From assembly GCF_004104055.1 (NCBI RefSeq), contig NZ_QOVJ01000001.1, positions 930,001 to 994,000 of the forward strand: 64,000 nucleotides of DNA. The letters are read 5' to 3'. Position numbers and translations under genes: made by a program. The notes beneath the pieces are model-generated. The model was given only the letters and a program-made list of their open reading frames with translations, was not told where the DNA came from and searched no databases. The stretch comes from Leeuwenhoekiella aestuarii (GTDB taxonomy: Bacteria > Bacteroidota > Bacteroidia > Flavobacteriales > Flavobacteriaceae). This document shows, piece by piece, positions 44,654-53,284 of the stretch; the first letter of the stretch is position 1, and each line of letters opens with the position of its first letter.

Positions 44654-44661
44654 TACATTTG
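44654..44661 (+). promoter_or_regulatory. -7 element upstream of the TPP riboswitch
   Basis: TACATTTG fits TAnnTTTG. The predicted start near 44667 is right before the first conserved bases of the riboswitch. Confidence 0.55.
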
Positions 44662-44668
44662 CCGCCTA

Positions 44669-44767
44669 ATCTCAAAGGGGTGCTTAAACTTCTGTTTATT
44701 CAGAAAGCGAGCTGAGATCATACCCAATGAACCTGGGCGGATAATGCCGCCAAGGGAATCGCTTAAA
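44669..44767 (+). promoter_or_regulatory. TPP (THI-element) riboswitch
   Basis: The conserved blocks appear in order: AAAGGGGTGC (P1/P2 side), GCTGAGA with ACCC, GAACCTG, GATAATGCC, and AAGGGAA closing the element. These are the THI-box signatures that bind thiamin pyrophosphate. It lies 100 nt upstream of a TonB-dependent receptor, so high TPP should switch the receptor off. The expression platform between 44768 and 44866 includes GTTGTTTTTAAGCAAC (44783-44798). Confidence 0.95.
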
Positions 44768-44866
44768 ATACTGGTGACGATCGGGTTGTTTTTAAGCAAC
44801 ATTGCATTTTATTAACTAATAGTAACACGGAATAATCGCCCCTTTTATTCGTAAAAATTTTTACGA

Positions 44867-47083
44867 ATGAAATCACTTTTATTCGCCTGTGCTGCCAGTT
44901 TAACAACTTTTGGCGCACTCGCACAACAAACACAACAAGACACCACATCTGTAAACAAACTCGATGAAGTACTTGTAAAATCAATCCGGGTAGATGCAGA
45001 TTCACCCATCACTTACAGCAATCTTTCTAAAGAGGAAATTAACGAGCGCAATCTGGGTCAGGATTTACCCATTTTACTCAATTATCTGCCTAGCGTTGTA
45101 ACTACATCAGACGCAGGAGCAGGAGTGGGTTACACGGGTTTTCGGGTCCGCGGAACAGGGAATCAAGGGATCAACGTGACCATTAACGGGATTCCATATA
45201 ACGATACAGAAAGTCTGGGTAGTTTTTTTGTAAACCTGCAAGATTTTAGCAGTTCTATACAAAGTGTACAGTTGCAACGTGGGGTAGGGACTTCTACTAA
45301 CGGAGCCGGAGCTTTTGGTGCAAGTTTAAACATTCTTACCGATGCGGCAGAGGATAAAGCTTATGCTCAGGTTAGCGCTTCAGGCGGATCTTTTAATACC
45401 CGCAGAGCAAATGTGAAATTTGGTACGGGATTGATTAGCGATCACTTTAGTTTTTCCGGAAGGCTTTCGACCATAAAATCTGATGGTTATGTAGACCGGG
45501 CGAGTTCTGATTTGAAATCTTATTTTTTACAAGGGGAATATCGTAATGAAAACACACTGCTTAAAGCAATTGTTTTTGGAGGTCACGAGATTACCTATCA
45601 ATCGTGGAATGGTATCGATAAGCAGACTTTAGAAACCAACCGCACCTATAACCCTATAGGTTTTCAATATGATGATGCCGGAAATTTAGAGGGTTTTTAT
45701 GAGAATCAGGTAGATAATTATAAGCAAGACCACGTGCAGTTATTGTGGAATCAAAAATATGGCGGTGGCTGGTCTACTAATCTTGCATTAAACTATACAA
45801 TGGGTCGCGGCTTTTTTGAAGAGTATGTAGACTCTTGGTATTATGCCAATGTGAATTTTTCTAATGATGCTACATTTGATTTCATAGGCTGGGAGCCTTA
45901 CGAAGTAGATGGAGAGTTGCAAACAGATACAGATCTAATACGTCGTAGATGGTTAGACAATCGCTACTATGTTGCGAATTTGACGACTAATTATTCTGAT
46001 AAAAATATCGATTTTGATGCCGGGATTTTTGGTAGTGTTTACACCGGCGATCATTATGGTGAGATCACCTGGGCGCGCTATTTCTCGCAAACTGAAGAGG
46101 CTGGTTACCTATATTATTTTGGTACGGCAGATAAAAATGAGTTTACCACTTTTGTTAAGGCTACTTGGAGAATCGATGACACTTGGAGTGTATTTGGAGA
46201 TCTTCAAGGAAGATTCATTACTTATGAGACCGACGGTCTTGCCGATGATACAACACCTTTTAAAATTGATAAAGATTACTCGTTTTTCAACCCTAAAGCG
46301 GGTGTGACATTTACCGTTGATGAATCGAGTAAAGTTTACGCGTCTTATGCCAGAGCAAACCGCGAACCTAACCGTACTGATTTTGAAAATGGAAATCCCG
46401 TACCAGAGACTTTAAACGATTTTGAATTGGGATATCGCTTTACTAAAGACCGTGCGCGTATTTATGCTAATGTGTATTATATGGATTATCGCGATCAGCT
46501 AGTGCTTACCGGAGCGATAGATGATGTGGGTGCAGCGATACGCCAAAACAGCGGTTCTAGTTACCGTCTGGGTGTAGAAGTAGAAGCCGGTTTCCAGTTA
46601 GGAAGTCAGGTTGCGATTTCACCAAACATGGCTTTGAGTACTAATAAAAACCGAGATTTTTTCTTTCAAAGAGACGGTGTCTTGCAGAATCTGGGAAATA
46701 CCAATATTTCGTTTTCTCCTAACATTGTTGCCGGTAATAGAATTGATTTTTTCCCGATTCAGAATTTACGTTTTTCGCTATTATCTAAGTATGTTGGTGA
46801 GCAATATCTGGGTAATATAGATGCCGAAAGTTCTAAGCTTGAAGCTTATTTTATAAATGATTTGAACTTTCAGTACGATTTAGAAGGAATTGGTTTTGCT
46901 AAGTCGATTACATTAACGGCTTTGGTTAATAATATCTTCAGCGAAGAATACGTGTCTAATGGATACTTTTTTACCTATGATGATGATTTTACAAATCCGG
47001 GAACCGTTACTACCATTGAAGGTGCCGGGTATTATCCGCAGGCTAAAATCAACTTTTTAGTTGGAGCGACTGTACGATTTTAG
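44867..47083 (+). CDS. TonB-dependent receptor, predicted thiamin transporter
   Basis: This 738-residue outer-membrane receptor has a signal peptide (ends GALAQ, about residue 19), a TonB-box-like segment LDEVLVKSIRV, and a plug (about 45-160, GFRVRGTGNQGINVTINGIPYND). A barrel follows, ending in the aromatic C-terminus VGATVRF. It lacks the carboxypeptidase-like N-domain of the phytase-linked receptor. Control by a TPP riboswitch strongly implies uptake of thiamin or a precursor. It is monocistronic with its own terminator. Confidence 0.93.
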   Translation: MKSLLFACAASLTTFGALAQQTQQDTTSVNKLDEVLVKSIRVDADSPITYSNLSKEEINERNLGQDLPILLNYLPSVVTTSDAGAGVGYTGFRVRGTGNQGINVTINGIPYNDTESLGSFFVNLQDFSSSIQSVQLQRGVGTSTNGAGAFGASLNILTDAAEDKAYAQVSASGGSFNTRRANVKFGTGLISDHFSFSGRLSTIKSDGYVDRASSDLKSYFLQGEYRNENTLLKAIVFGGHEITYQSWNGIDKQTLETNRTYNPIGFQYDDAGNLEGFYENQVDNYKQDHVQLLWNQKYGGGWSTNLALNYTMGRGFFEEYVDSWYYANVNFSNDATFDFIGWEPYEVDGELQTDTDLIRRRWLDNRYYVANLTTNYSDKNIDFDAGIFGSVYTGDHYGEITWARYFSQTEEAGYLYYFGTADKNEFTTFVKATWRIDDTWSVFGDLQGRFITYETDGLADDTTPFKIDKDYSFFNPKAGVTFTVDESSKVYASYARANREPNRTDFENGNPVPETLNDFELGYRFTKDRARIYANVYYMDYRDQLVLTGAIDDVGAAIRQNSGSSYRLGVEVEAGFQLGSQVAISPNMALSTNKNRDFFFQRDGVLQNLGNTNISFSPNIVAGNRIDFFPIQNLRFSLLSKYVGEQYLGNIDAESSKLEAYFINDLNFQYDLEGIGFAKSITLTALVNNIFSEEYVSNGYFFTYDDDFTNPGTVTTIEGAGYYPQAKINFLVGATVRF

Positions 47084-47104
47084 GGTGCCTTGGGGTCAAT
47101 CTTT

Positions 47105-47130
47105 AAAGCCGGCATTTGCCGGCTTTTTTA
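47105..47130 (+). terminator. Terminator after the thiamin receptor
   Basis: AAAGCCGGC, loop ATTT, GCCGGCTTT, then further T residues. Confidence 0.93.
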
Positions 47131-47186
47131 TTCAATAATCGAGAACTATTTTTTAAATACTCTTAACGGAGACGGCTAGTGAAAAT

Positions 47187-47660
47187 TTAATTTGAAACAA
47201 CTATGTCATTTCCATTTTGCGAAACCCGGTATTCAATAAGTGTGTAAGCCAATTCTTGGCTGGTGTCCTGACCAGTGTACAGGGTATACGTGTTGTCTTC
47301 ACAAGAGCAGTTTGCTTCTACTCCATTTAAATTCATTGTAGAACAAGCATTGGGTACGTGATTGGGGTCGGTTGCTTCCCAGGCGCGTATAGAAGAACCT
47401 GTATTTATCACAAAAACACCGCGTATGCCTGCATTAGCAACATAAATAGCATTTCCCGGAAATTGTAACTGACTATATTCAGGCAAGTTTGTGTTTAAAC
47501 TAATGGTAAATGAGATGGGATTAACATTAGGGTTGTTGATGCGGTTATCGTCTGAACTGCACGAAAATGTCAGTATGCAAAACAAAGCCATTAGTAGTCC
47601 TCTTTTTAGGATTTTAGTTAAAGATGAGATTGTCAATTTATAAGATTTTAGAAGTAACAA
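47187..47660 (-). CDS. Lipoprotein with Rieske-like fold lacking cluster ligands (tentative)
   Basis: This protein of up to 157 residues has a lipobox TFSCSSD (Cys near residue 34). The mature part has four Cys: NACSTMNLNG, and GVEANCSCEDN followed by YTLYTGQ. The layout recalls Rieske [2Fe-2S] proteins, but the paired C-x-H / C-x-x-H ligands are absent, so no cluster is expected. Start choice is uncertain. The frame begins with TTG at 47660, while the only ATG (residue 24, MALFCILTFSC) gives a short but possible lipoprotein signal. It is common upstream of greA in related genomes, as I recall. Confidence 0.65.
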   Translation of the reverse strand: MLLLKSYKLTISSLTKILKRGLLMALFCILTFSCSSDDNRINNPNVNPISFTISLNTNLPEYSQLQFPGNAIYVANAGIRGVFVINTGSSIRAWEATDPNHVPNACSTMNLNGVEANCSCEDNTYTLYTGQDTSQELAYTLIEYRVSQNGNDIVVSN

Positions 47661-47808
47661 TTAATAAATTCGTATATTAGCAACACTTAATCCCGTTAAT
47701 TAATGGGATTTTTTGTGTTTATATATCAGGGTAAGACTTTACCATAGTATTAACACAATTGTTAAACGATAATTACATACATCGCATTGTGCATAAATAA
47801 ACGAAGTT

Positions 47809-48285
47809 ATGAGTAAAGTATCATACTATACCGCAGAAGGACTAAAAAAATTAAAAGACGAACTCAATCAGTTAAAAGATGTTGAGCGTCCTAAGGCTTC
47901 TCAAGCTATTGCAGAGGCTCGTGATAAGGGGGATTTGAGTGAAAATGCAGAATACGATGCTGCAAAAGAAGCTCAGGGAATGCTAGAGATGCGTATCTCT
48001 AAAATGGAAGAGATTGTATCAAATGCACGTATTATTGATGAGTCGCAATTAGACACTTCAAAAGCGCTGGTCCACTCTACAGTAAAAATTAAAAACCAAA
48101 CTAACGGTCAAGAAATGACCTACAAGTTGGTTGCGCAAAGTGAAGCTGATTTAAAAAGCGGAAAAATCTCTGTAGATTCTCCCATAGGAAAAGGTTTATT
48201 GGGAAAAAAAGTAGGAGAAGTCGCGGAGGTAAGTGTGCCTAATGGTACGATGAAGTTTGATATTCTTGAAATAAGCAGAACGTAA
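47809..48285 (+). CDS. greA: Transcription elongation factor GreA
   Basis: GreA rescues backtracked RNA polymerase by stimulating transcript cleavage. The 158-residue protein has an N-terminal coiled coil with the acidic tip (RDKGDLSENAEYDAAKEAQG, residues 43-62) and a C-terminal FKBP-like domain (SPIGKGLLGKKVGEVAEV). Length and motif are typical. The HIT gene starts 3 bp after its stop, so they form an operon. Confidence 0.97.
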   Translation: MSKVSYYTAEGLKKLKDELNQLKDVERPKASQAIAEARDKGDLSENAEYDAAKEAQGMLEMRISKMEEIVSNARIIDESQLDTSKALVHSTVKIKNQTNGQEMTYKLVAQSEADLKSGKISVDSPIGKGLLGKKVGEVAEVSVPNGTMKFDILEISRT

Positions 48286-48288
48286 ATT

Positions 48289-48678
48289 ATGGCATCTATT
48301 TTCACTAAAATAATCAATCGCGAAATCCCCGGTTATATTGTTGCCGAAGATGAGAAACACATCGCGATTTTAGATATAAATCCTAATGCAAAGGGTCACA
48401 CGCTTTGTATTCCTAAGAAGGAAGTAAATAAAATATTTGATCTTCCGGAAGCAGATTATATGGCGCTTATGGCTTTTAGCCGAAAGGTTGCAAAAGCATT
48501 AGAACAGGTTGTTGAGTGTAAGCGTATAGGTGTTTCTGTAATAGGGCTTGAAGTGCCTCATGTACATGTGCATTTGATTCCGTTGACTTCAATGGAGGAC
48601 GCTCGTTTTATTTCAAAAACCAAAATGGAAGCAGAAGCGTTTAAAGCCTTAGCCGAAAAAATACAGGCAGCTCTCTAA
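48289..48678 (+). CDS. HIT family protein
   Basis: This 129-residue histidine-triad hydrolase has the active site HVHVHLIPL near residue 98 and the usual N-terminus MASIFTKIINREIPGYIVAED. Bacterial HIT proteins of this size act on purine nucleoside phosphoramidates or related dinucleotides. It is co-transcribed with greA. The 3' end overlaps the convergent gene by 4 bp. Confidence 0.95.
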   Translation: MASIFTKIINREIPGYIVAEDEKHIAILDINPNAKGHTLCIPKKEVNKIFDLPEADYMALMAFSRKVAKALEQVVECKRIGVSVIGLEVPHVHVHLIPLTSMEDARFISKTKMEAEAFKALAEKIQAAL

Positions 48679-49028
48679 GGAGTCTGAAACTTGTAAATGG
48701 CAAATGCCGCTGCTGCACCGGCAACTACAATAGCGATTAAGATAATTATAGCTAAAGGTTTATAACGCACGTAGGTGTCAGGGCTTCCAAAGCGTTTCAG
48801 ATTATATAAATATACCCGGTCGATCTCATCGGTCCAAAGGCCGGGGTATATCATAGACTCACAATGGCTGCAATTAAGCTCTCCCTTCACTTCTTTAGTA
48901 GATCGTTTCATGAGCTTATTCTCCTCTACCTTATTAAAAAAGGTAAAAGTGAGCCCATCTTGGGCAAAGCATTTAGGACAGTTATTACGCAGTTTGGATT
49001 CCCCAAATTTCACGTAGTTAGAAGCCAT
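48675..49028 (-). CDS. Zinc-ribbon-like protein with C-terminal membrane anchor
   Basis: This 117-residue protein has two CxxC pairs, NCPKCFAQ (residues 17-20 region) and LNCSHCES (about 53-56), probably one zinc site. A C-terminal helix (about 91-113, AIIILIAIVVAGAAAAFAIY) makes it tail-anchored, with the zinc part in the cytoplasm. I do not recognise a named family. It lies upstream of nothing and downstream of the NUDIX gene on the same strand, and may share its transcript. Confidence 0.7.
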   Translation of the reverse strand: MASNYVKFGESKLRNNCPKCFAQDGLTFTFFNKVEENKLMKRSTKEVKGELNCSHCESMIYPGLWTDEIDRVYLYNLKRFGSPDTYVRYKPLAIIILIAIVVAGAAAAFAIYKFQTP

Positions 49029-49060
49029 AGGAGATAGGTTGGTTGTCTTGCGAAATTAAA

Positions 49061-49648
49061 TTATTTCATAAGATTCTCCAGATTTATTTGAGCATATTGC
49101 AGCAACATAATGGTTTTAGCATCTTTAATTGCGCCGGTTTTAATTAGGGCTAATGCCTCCTTGAATTGATATTCAAGCACTTCAATGTTTTCGGTTTCAT
49201 CTGTTGCACCACCACCTTCTGAGACTTTTTCTTTTTCAGAATATTCTGCTATAAAAAAGTAGAGAATTTCGGTAACAGAACCTGGGGACATATAAGATTC
49301 AAAGACTTTTTCAACCGTTTTTATACGGTATCCGGTTTCTTCTTCAATTTCTTTTAAAATAGCCGTTTCAGGGTCGTTTTCATCCAGTAAGCCGGCACAA
49401 GCTTCAATCATCATCCCGTCTTTATTTTTATTGAGATACGTAGGCATTCTAAACTGCCGTGTGAGAATTACCGTTTTTTTATAGGTATTATAAAGCAGAA
49501 CCACAGCACCGTTACCCCGGTCGTAAGCTTCACGAGATTGCTTTTCCCATTGTTTGTCATTGTTGAGGTACTCAAAATCTACTTTTTTTAAAGTGTACCA
49601 ATTGTCTGAAAGAATGCTCACCTGCATATTCCTCACATTATCATTCAT
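49061..49648 (-). CDS. NUDIX hydrolase, NudK-like (GDP-mannose pyrophosphatase type)
   Basis: This 195-residue protein carries the Nudix box GLLDENDPETAILKEIEEETGY (about residues 85-106), in which the usual Arg of REUxEE is Lys. The region around it (RQFRMPTYLNKNKDGMMIEACAG and ESYMSPGSVTEILYFFIAEY) matches ADP-ribose/GDP-mannose pyrophosphatases of the NudK group. The start overlaps the stop of the sensor-kinase gene by 4 bp, so both are translated from one mRNA. Confidence 0.88.
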   Translation of the reverse strand: MNDNVRNMQVSILSDNWYTLKKVDFEYLNNDKQWEKQSREAYDRGNGAVVLLYNTYKKTVILTRQFRMPTYLNKNKDGMMIEACAGLLDENDPETAILKEIEEETGYRIKTVEKVFESYMSPGSVTEILYFFIAEYSEKEKVSEGGGATDETENIEVLEYQFKEALALIKTGAIKDAKTIMLLQYAQINLENLMK

Positions 49649-50802
49649 GATTCAAAAAGTTTTAAAGCGATTTGAAATGTAGTTCCTTTGTTGATCTCAC
49701 TATTCAGTACGCGCACCTGGCCGTCATGATATTCTTCAATAATGCGTTTTGTGAGTGATAAGCCTAGTCCCCATCCCCGTTTTTTTGTTGTATAACCAGG
49801 TTCAAAAATAGTTGAGAAATTCATTTTAGGAATACCCTTGCCGGTATCAGAAATCAAGATTCTAACATACCTTGTGTCTCGCTTAATAGTTAGGGTTAAC
49901 TTTCCTTTACCCTTCATAGCATCGATGGCATTCTTCACCAGATTCTCAATACTCCAGGCGTATAGCTCTTTATTGAGCATTACAAAAAGTTGTCCTTTTG
50001 GCGGAACATCGATCTCGAAGTCTATAAGTTTTGAACTTCTGTTAGCAAGATACTCAAAGGCTTCCTGAGTTTCAGTGATAATATTTGTTGCGTCTAGTTT
50101 CGGGATACTTCCAATTTTTGAAAACCTGCCGGTAATCGTTTCTAGACGGTTGATGTCTTTGTTTATTTCTTCAATGTACTCGGGATTTACATTTTCGGCT
50201 TTTAAAATTTCGGTCCATCCTACTAAAGAGGAGAGTGGAGTTCCTATCTGGTGTGCAGTTTCTTTAGCCATTCCTGCCCATAACAGGTTTTGTTCGGAAG
50301 CTTTGGAGGTAGCATAGAAAAAGTAAATAACTCCGATAAATAAAATCACAATGATTACAAGCACTACTGGAAAATACTTTAACTGATTGATCACGGGAGA
50401 ATGCCCGTAATAAGCATACCAAAGTTCTCCACCCAATATGTCAATGCGTATAGGATCGTTTTCTGCGGCCATTTCCATCAAAATTTCCTGGGATTGAACA
50501 GGATCGTCCAGAACGCCTTCAGGAATGTTGATGCTGTTTACAATGCTATCCTTATAATCGGTTATGATTATGGGTATATACTGATTTTTGGAGTTGATTT
50601 TCTGACTTAGTGCATAATACTGGTTGATGTCCTCGGTATTAAAAGCTTCCATTGATGAAGCCCATACTTCCATGCGGTCACGCTCTGCCTGTTTGAGTTG
50701 GTCAAAAAACAAGGAGACATTCCAGAGAATTAATGCAGTGATGACAACTGCCGCAAAAATGATAAACCAGCGTATAAAGCGCTGATCTGTATTAAAATTC
50801 AT
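49645..50802 (-). CDS. Sensor histidine kinase
   Basis: This 385-residue membrane kinase has TM1 at about 11-33, a short periplasmic domain, TM2 at about 140-163, and a dimerisation box with the phospho-His in KETAHQIGTPLSSLVGW. HATPase_c follows with NLVKNAIDAM, DTGKGIP and GWGLGLSLTKRIIEEYH. There is no receiver, and no response regulator gene adjoins it, so it is an orphan kinase by position. It is co-transcribed with the NUDIX gene, overlapping by 4 bp. Confidence 0.9.
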   Translation of the reverse strand: MNFNTDQRFIRWFIIFAAVVITALILWNVSLFFDQLKQAERDRMEVWASSMEAFNTEDINQYYALSQKINSKNQYIPIIITDYKDSIVNSINIPEGVLDDPVQSQEILMEMAAENDPIRIDILGGELWYAYYGHSPVINQLKYFPVVLVIIVILFIGVIYFFYATSKASEQNLLWAGMAKETAHQIGTPLSSLVGWTEILKAENVNPEYIEEINKDINRLETITGRFSKIGSIPKLDATNIITETQEAFEYLANRSSKLIDFEIDVPPKGQLFVMLNKELYAWSIENLVKNAIDAMKGKGKLTLTIKRDTRYVRILISDTGKGIPKMNFSTIFEPGYTTKKRGWGLGLSLTKRIIEEYHDGQVRVLNSEINKGTTFQIALKLFES

Positions 50803-50820
50803 AGGAATATGTTCTTTTTA

Positions 50821-50972
50821 CTCGATAATCGAGATTACAATCTTTCGAGGAATACCTCAAAGTTTAAAGTCATTACAGCATTTATTGTTACCACCAAAAG
50901 GGTTAAAACTCCGAGGCTTGTCGCGAAATTGAAAATTTGTTTCTAAAGAGTGCCTCGTTAGCTCGCCCAGAG
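50821..50972. repeat. Cluster of small inverted repeats upstream of the flavin reductase gene
   Basis: The 288-bp gap holds CTCGAT-A-ATCGAG (50821-50833), GAGG-AATA-CCTC (50847-50858), CCGAGGCTTGTCGCGAA (50911-50926, related to 40735-40748) and GCCTCGTTAGCTCGCCCAGAGGC (about 50950-50972). No gene is seen. Confidence 0.55.
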
Positions 50973-51078
50973 GCAGTATACAATGGCCCCAAATTACAAA
51001 GTTGCCCCAATTTAAATATAAAGTATTTCTTAAAGAATTATTGTATTCAAAACGGTTTTAAGTATTGAAGTGGTTGAC

Positions 51079-51086
51079 TACCTTTG
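51079..51086 (+). promoter_or_regulatory. -7 element of the flavin reductase gene, implying a leaderless mRNA
   Basis: TACCTTTG fits TAnnTTTG and ends 4 bases before the ATG at 51091, so transcription would begin at or next to the start codon. Confidence 0.5.
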
Positions 51087-51090
51087 CGAC

Positions 51091-51972
51091 ATGAGTACAG
51101 AAACCTTAAGTATAGACCCTAAAGTAACTGATAATTCGCAAATTTATAGCGTGTTATCTGGTTCTGTAGGGCCTAGACCCATTGCTTTTGCAAGCACTTT
51201 AGACGCTAAAGGTAGTCCTAATTTGGCGCCTTATAGTTTTTTTAATGTGTTTAGTTCTAATCCACCGGTTGTAGTTTTTTCTCCTGTAAGAAGAGGGAGA
51301 GACAATACTACAAAACACACGTTAGACAATATTTTAGAAACAAAGGAAGTGGTAATCAACATCGTTAATTATGCGATGGTACAACAGATGTCACTGGCAA
51401 GTACAGAATATGATGCCGGCGTAGACGAATTTATAAAAGCGGGTTTTACTAAAGAAACTTCAGAGCTGGTTAAGCCTTTTCGAGTAAAAGAATCCCCGGT
51501 TCAGTTAGAATGTAAAGTAAAAGATGTAGTGGCTTTGGGTACTGAAGGCGGTGCAGGAAATCTGGTGATTTGTGAGATCGTAAAAATTCATATTCAAAAA
51601 GCGGTGTTAACAGAAGTCAATACTTTAGACGAGCATAAACTAGACCTCGTTGCGCGTATGGGTGGTAACTGGTATACACGTGCAATAGATGGAATGTTTG
51701 AAGTGCCAAAGCCCTTGCGTAATTTAGGTGTAGGCGTTGATGCCTTGCCAGAAGCAATACGTATGAGTACCATTCTTACCGGAAATGACCTGGGACGTCT
51801 GGGAAATGTAGAACTAATGCCTGATGCTGATGCTGTGGCAAAATATTTAGATGAAAACTCATCGCTACAAAATTTGGTAACTAATGGTGATACGGTAGCT
51901 TTGCATAAAGAGATTCAAAAACTGATTCAGCAAGATAATACAGGCGATGCCTGGAAATTAATTTTAGCCTAA
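51091..51972 (+). CDS. Flavin reductase family protein (FMN-binding)
   Basis: From ATG at 51091 (MSTETLSIDPKVTDNSQIYS) this is a 293-residue protein of the flavin-reductase-like/DIM6-NTAB family. Conserved parts are GPRPIAFASTLDAKGSPNLAPYSFFNVFSSNPP (FMN binding) and the KDTTKHTLDN-like SPVRRGRDNTTKHTLDN. It is an NAD(P)H:flavin oxidoreductase fold, probably binding FMN; the physiological partner is unknown. The extra upstream codons from 51070 lie inside the promoter. It is followed by DUF3127. Confidence 0.9.
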   Translation: MSTETLSIDPKVTDNSQIYSVLSGSVGPRPIAFASTLDAKGSPNLAPYSFFNVFSSNPPVVVFSPVRRGRDNTTKHTLDNILETKEVVINIVNYAMVQQMSLASTEYDAGVDEFIKAGFTKETSELVKPFRVKESPVQLECKVKDVVALGTEGGAGNLVICEIVKIHIQKAVLTEVNTLDEHKLDLVARMGGNWYTRAIDGMFEVPKPLRNLGVGVDALPEAIRMSTILTGNDLGRLGNVELMPDADAVAKYLDENSSLQNLVTNGDTVALHKEIQKLIQQDNTGDAWKLILA

Positions 51973-52006
51973 GAGAAAAGGCATATAAAACATCAAAACA
52001 ACAGAA

Positions 52007-52384
52007 ATGGAAGTACAGGGAAAAATTAAATTGATAGGAGAAACACAAACCTTTGGAAGCAATGGTTTTAGAAAGCGAGAGGTTGTTGTAATTACCGAAG
52101 AGCAGTACCCACAAACTATAATGGTTGAGTTTGTACAAGATAAAACAGACTTACTTAATAACTTTAATGTAGGTCAGAATGTAAAAATTAGCATCAATCT
52201 ACGTGGAAGAGAATGGGTAAACCCACAAGGAGAGACTAAATATTTTAACAGCATCCAAGGTTGGAGAATAGAAAATCTTCAGGCGGGAGCTCCTGCAGCA
52301 GGTATGCCACCGGTTCCACCGGCAGACCAGTTTGAGCCTGCATCAGACTTTAGTGATGATGATCATGATGATCTGCCTTTCTAA
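52007..52384 (+). CDS. DUF3127 family OB-fold-like protein with SSB-type tail
   Basis: This 125-residue protein has an N-terminal OB-like domain (MEVQGKIKLIGETQTFGSNGFRKREVVV ... VNPQGETKYFNSIQGWRIE), a Pro/Ala-rich linker, and the acidic tip DDDHDDLPF. The final DDLPF is the same as that of the SSB encoded at 17964. Known DUF3127 proteins are of unknown function and restricted mostly to Bacteroidota. The tail suggests binding to the partners that recognise SSB tips. Confidence 0.88.
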   Translation: MEVQGKIKLIGETQTFGSNGFRKREVVVITEEQYPQTIMVEFVQDKTDLLNNFNVGQNVKISINLRGREWVNPQGETKYFNSIQGWRIENLQAGAPAAGMPPVPPADQFEPASDFSDDDHDDLPF

Positions 52385-52404
52385 AAAGCACGTTAAATAC
52401 AGCG

Positions 52405-52446
52405 AATACCCCGGGTACTTTTTATAAGTTTCCGGGGTATTTTTTG
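52405..52446 (+). terminator. Terminator after DUF3127
   Basis: AATACCCCGG (52405-52414) pairs perfectly with CCGGGGTATT (52432-52441) across a 17-nt loop, followed by TTTTT. Confidence 0.88.
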
Positions 52447-52481
52447 TTATTAAAGTTTGTGAGTTTAGCTTTTGTAAAAAG

Positions 52482-52508
52482 AAAAAAGCTCTGGTTAAAG
52501 AGCTTTTT
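52482..52508. terminator. Second hairpin with T tract in the same gap
   Basis: AAAAAGCTCT, loop GGTTAA, AGAGCTTTTT is a perfect 10-bp stem 40 bp after the first terminator. It may be a back-up or belong to a lost gene; the A/T symmetry lets it work on either strand. Confidence 0.7.
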
Positions 52509-52642
52509 AATTGGTTTTAGGTTAACCTATTTAATAAACTAAAAAAGCAATGATGAACAAAAATATCGAATAGGTTGCTATAAATTTCCAAAAAAAACAG
52601 CAATTAAACAAAGTAATCTGCAATTTTTTATTAAAATCATAA

Positions 52643-53284
52643 ATTATCATTTTCATAACTCCAGATCAGCCATTTCCAGATTACAGCCTTGCAGATGCAG
52701 ACGGACTGCTGGCAGTGGGTGCAGATCTATCGGTAAAGCGTTTGGTTGATGCTTATTCTAAAGGAATCTTCCCGTGGTATAATGATGGTCAACCTGTTTT
52801 ATGGTGGTCTCCAGATCCCCGAATGGTTCTGATTCCTGAAAATATTCACGTGTCTAAAACCATGCGAAAGGTCTTACGGGAAGAACGGTTTAAAGTGACT
52901 TTCAATACGGCTTTTTTAGATGTGATCTTAAATTGTAAGCGTATTGAACGCGATGGTCAGTACGGTACGTGGATTACTAATGAAATGGTTGATGCTTATC
53001 TAGAACTCTATAAACAAGGTTTCGCAGAATCTGTTGAGATATGGGAAAGCGGCACATTAGTAGGCGGTCTTTACGGAATCAATTTAAAAGAAAAGAAGGT
53101 CTTTTGTGGCGAAAGTATGTTTGCAAAAACCAGCAATGCTAGTAAAGTAGCTCTGATTACTTTGGCACAAAATCTTCAGAAAAACAATTACAAATTAATA
53201 GATTGCCAGGTTTATACAGAGCATCTTGAAAGTATGGGAGCAGCTGAGATATCCAGAGCAGAATTCTTATCTGTTTTAACCTAG
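52643..53284 (+). CDS. aat: Leucyl/phenylalanyl-tRNA--protein transferase with non-canonical start
   Basis: Aat adds Leu or Phe to N-terminal Arg/Lys, marking proteins for ClpAP. The family core FPDYSLADADGLLAVGADLSVKRLVDAYSKGIFPW is complete only if translation starts upstream of the first ATG/GTG/TTG in frame (GTG at 52715). From the in-frame TAA at 52640 the codons read I-I-I-F-I-T-P-D-Q-P-F-P, so ATT (52643 or 52649) or ATC (52646) is the likely start, giving about 211-213 residues, the normal length. Active-site region WWSPDPRMVL is present. It is convergent with tag, overlapping by 9 bp. Confidence 0.88.
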   Translation: MIIFITPDQPFPDYSLADADGLLAVGADLSVKRLVDAYSKGIFPWYNDGQPVLWWSPDPRMVLIPENIHVSKTMRKVLREERFKVTFNTAFLDVILNCKRIERDGQYGTWITNEMVDAYLELYKQGFAESVEIWESGTLVGGLYGINLKEKKVFCGESMFAKTSNASKVALITLAQNLQKNNYKLIDCQVYTEHLESMGAAEISRAEFLSVLT

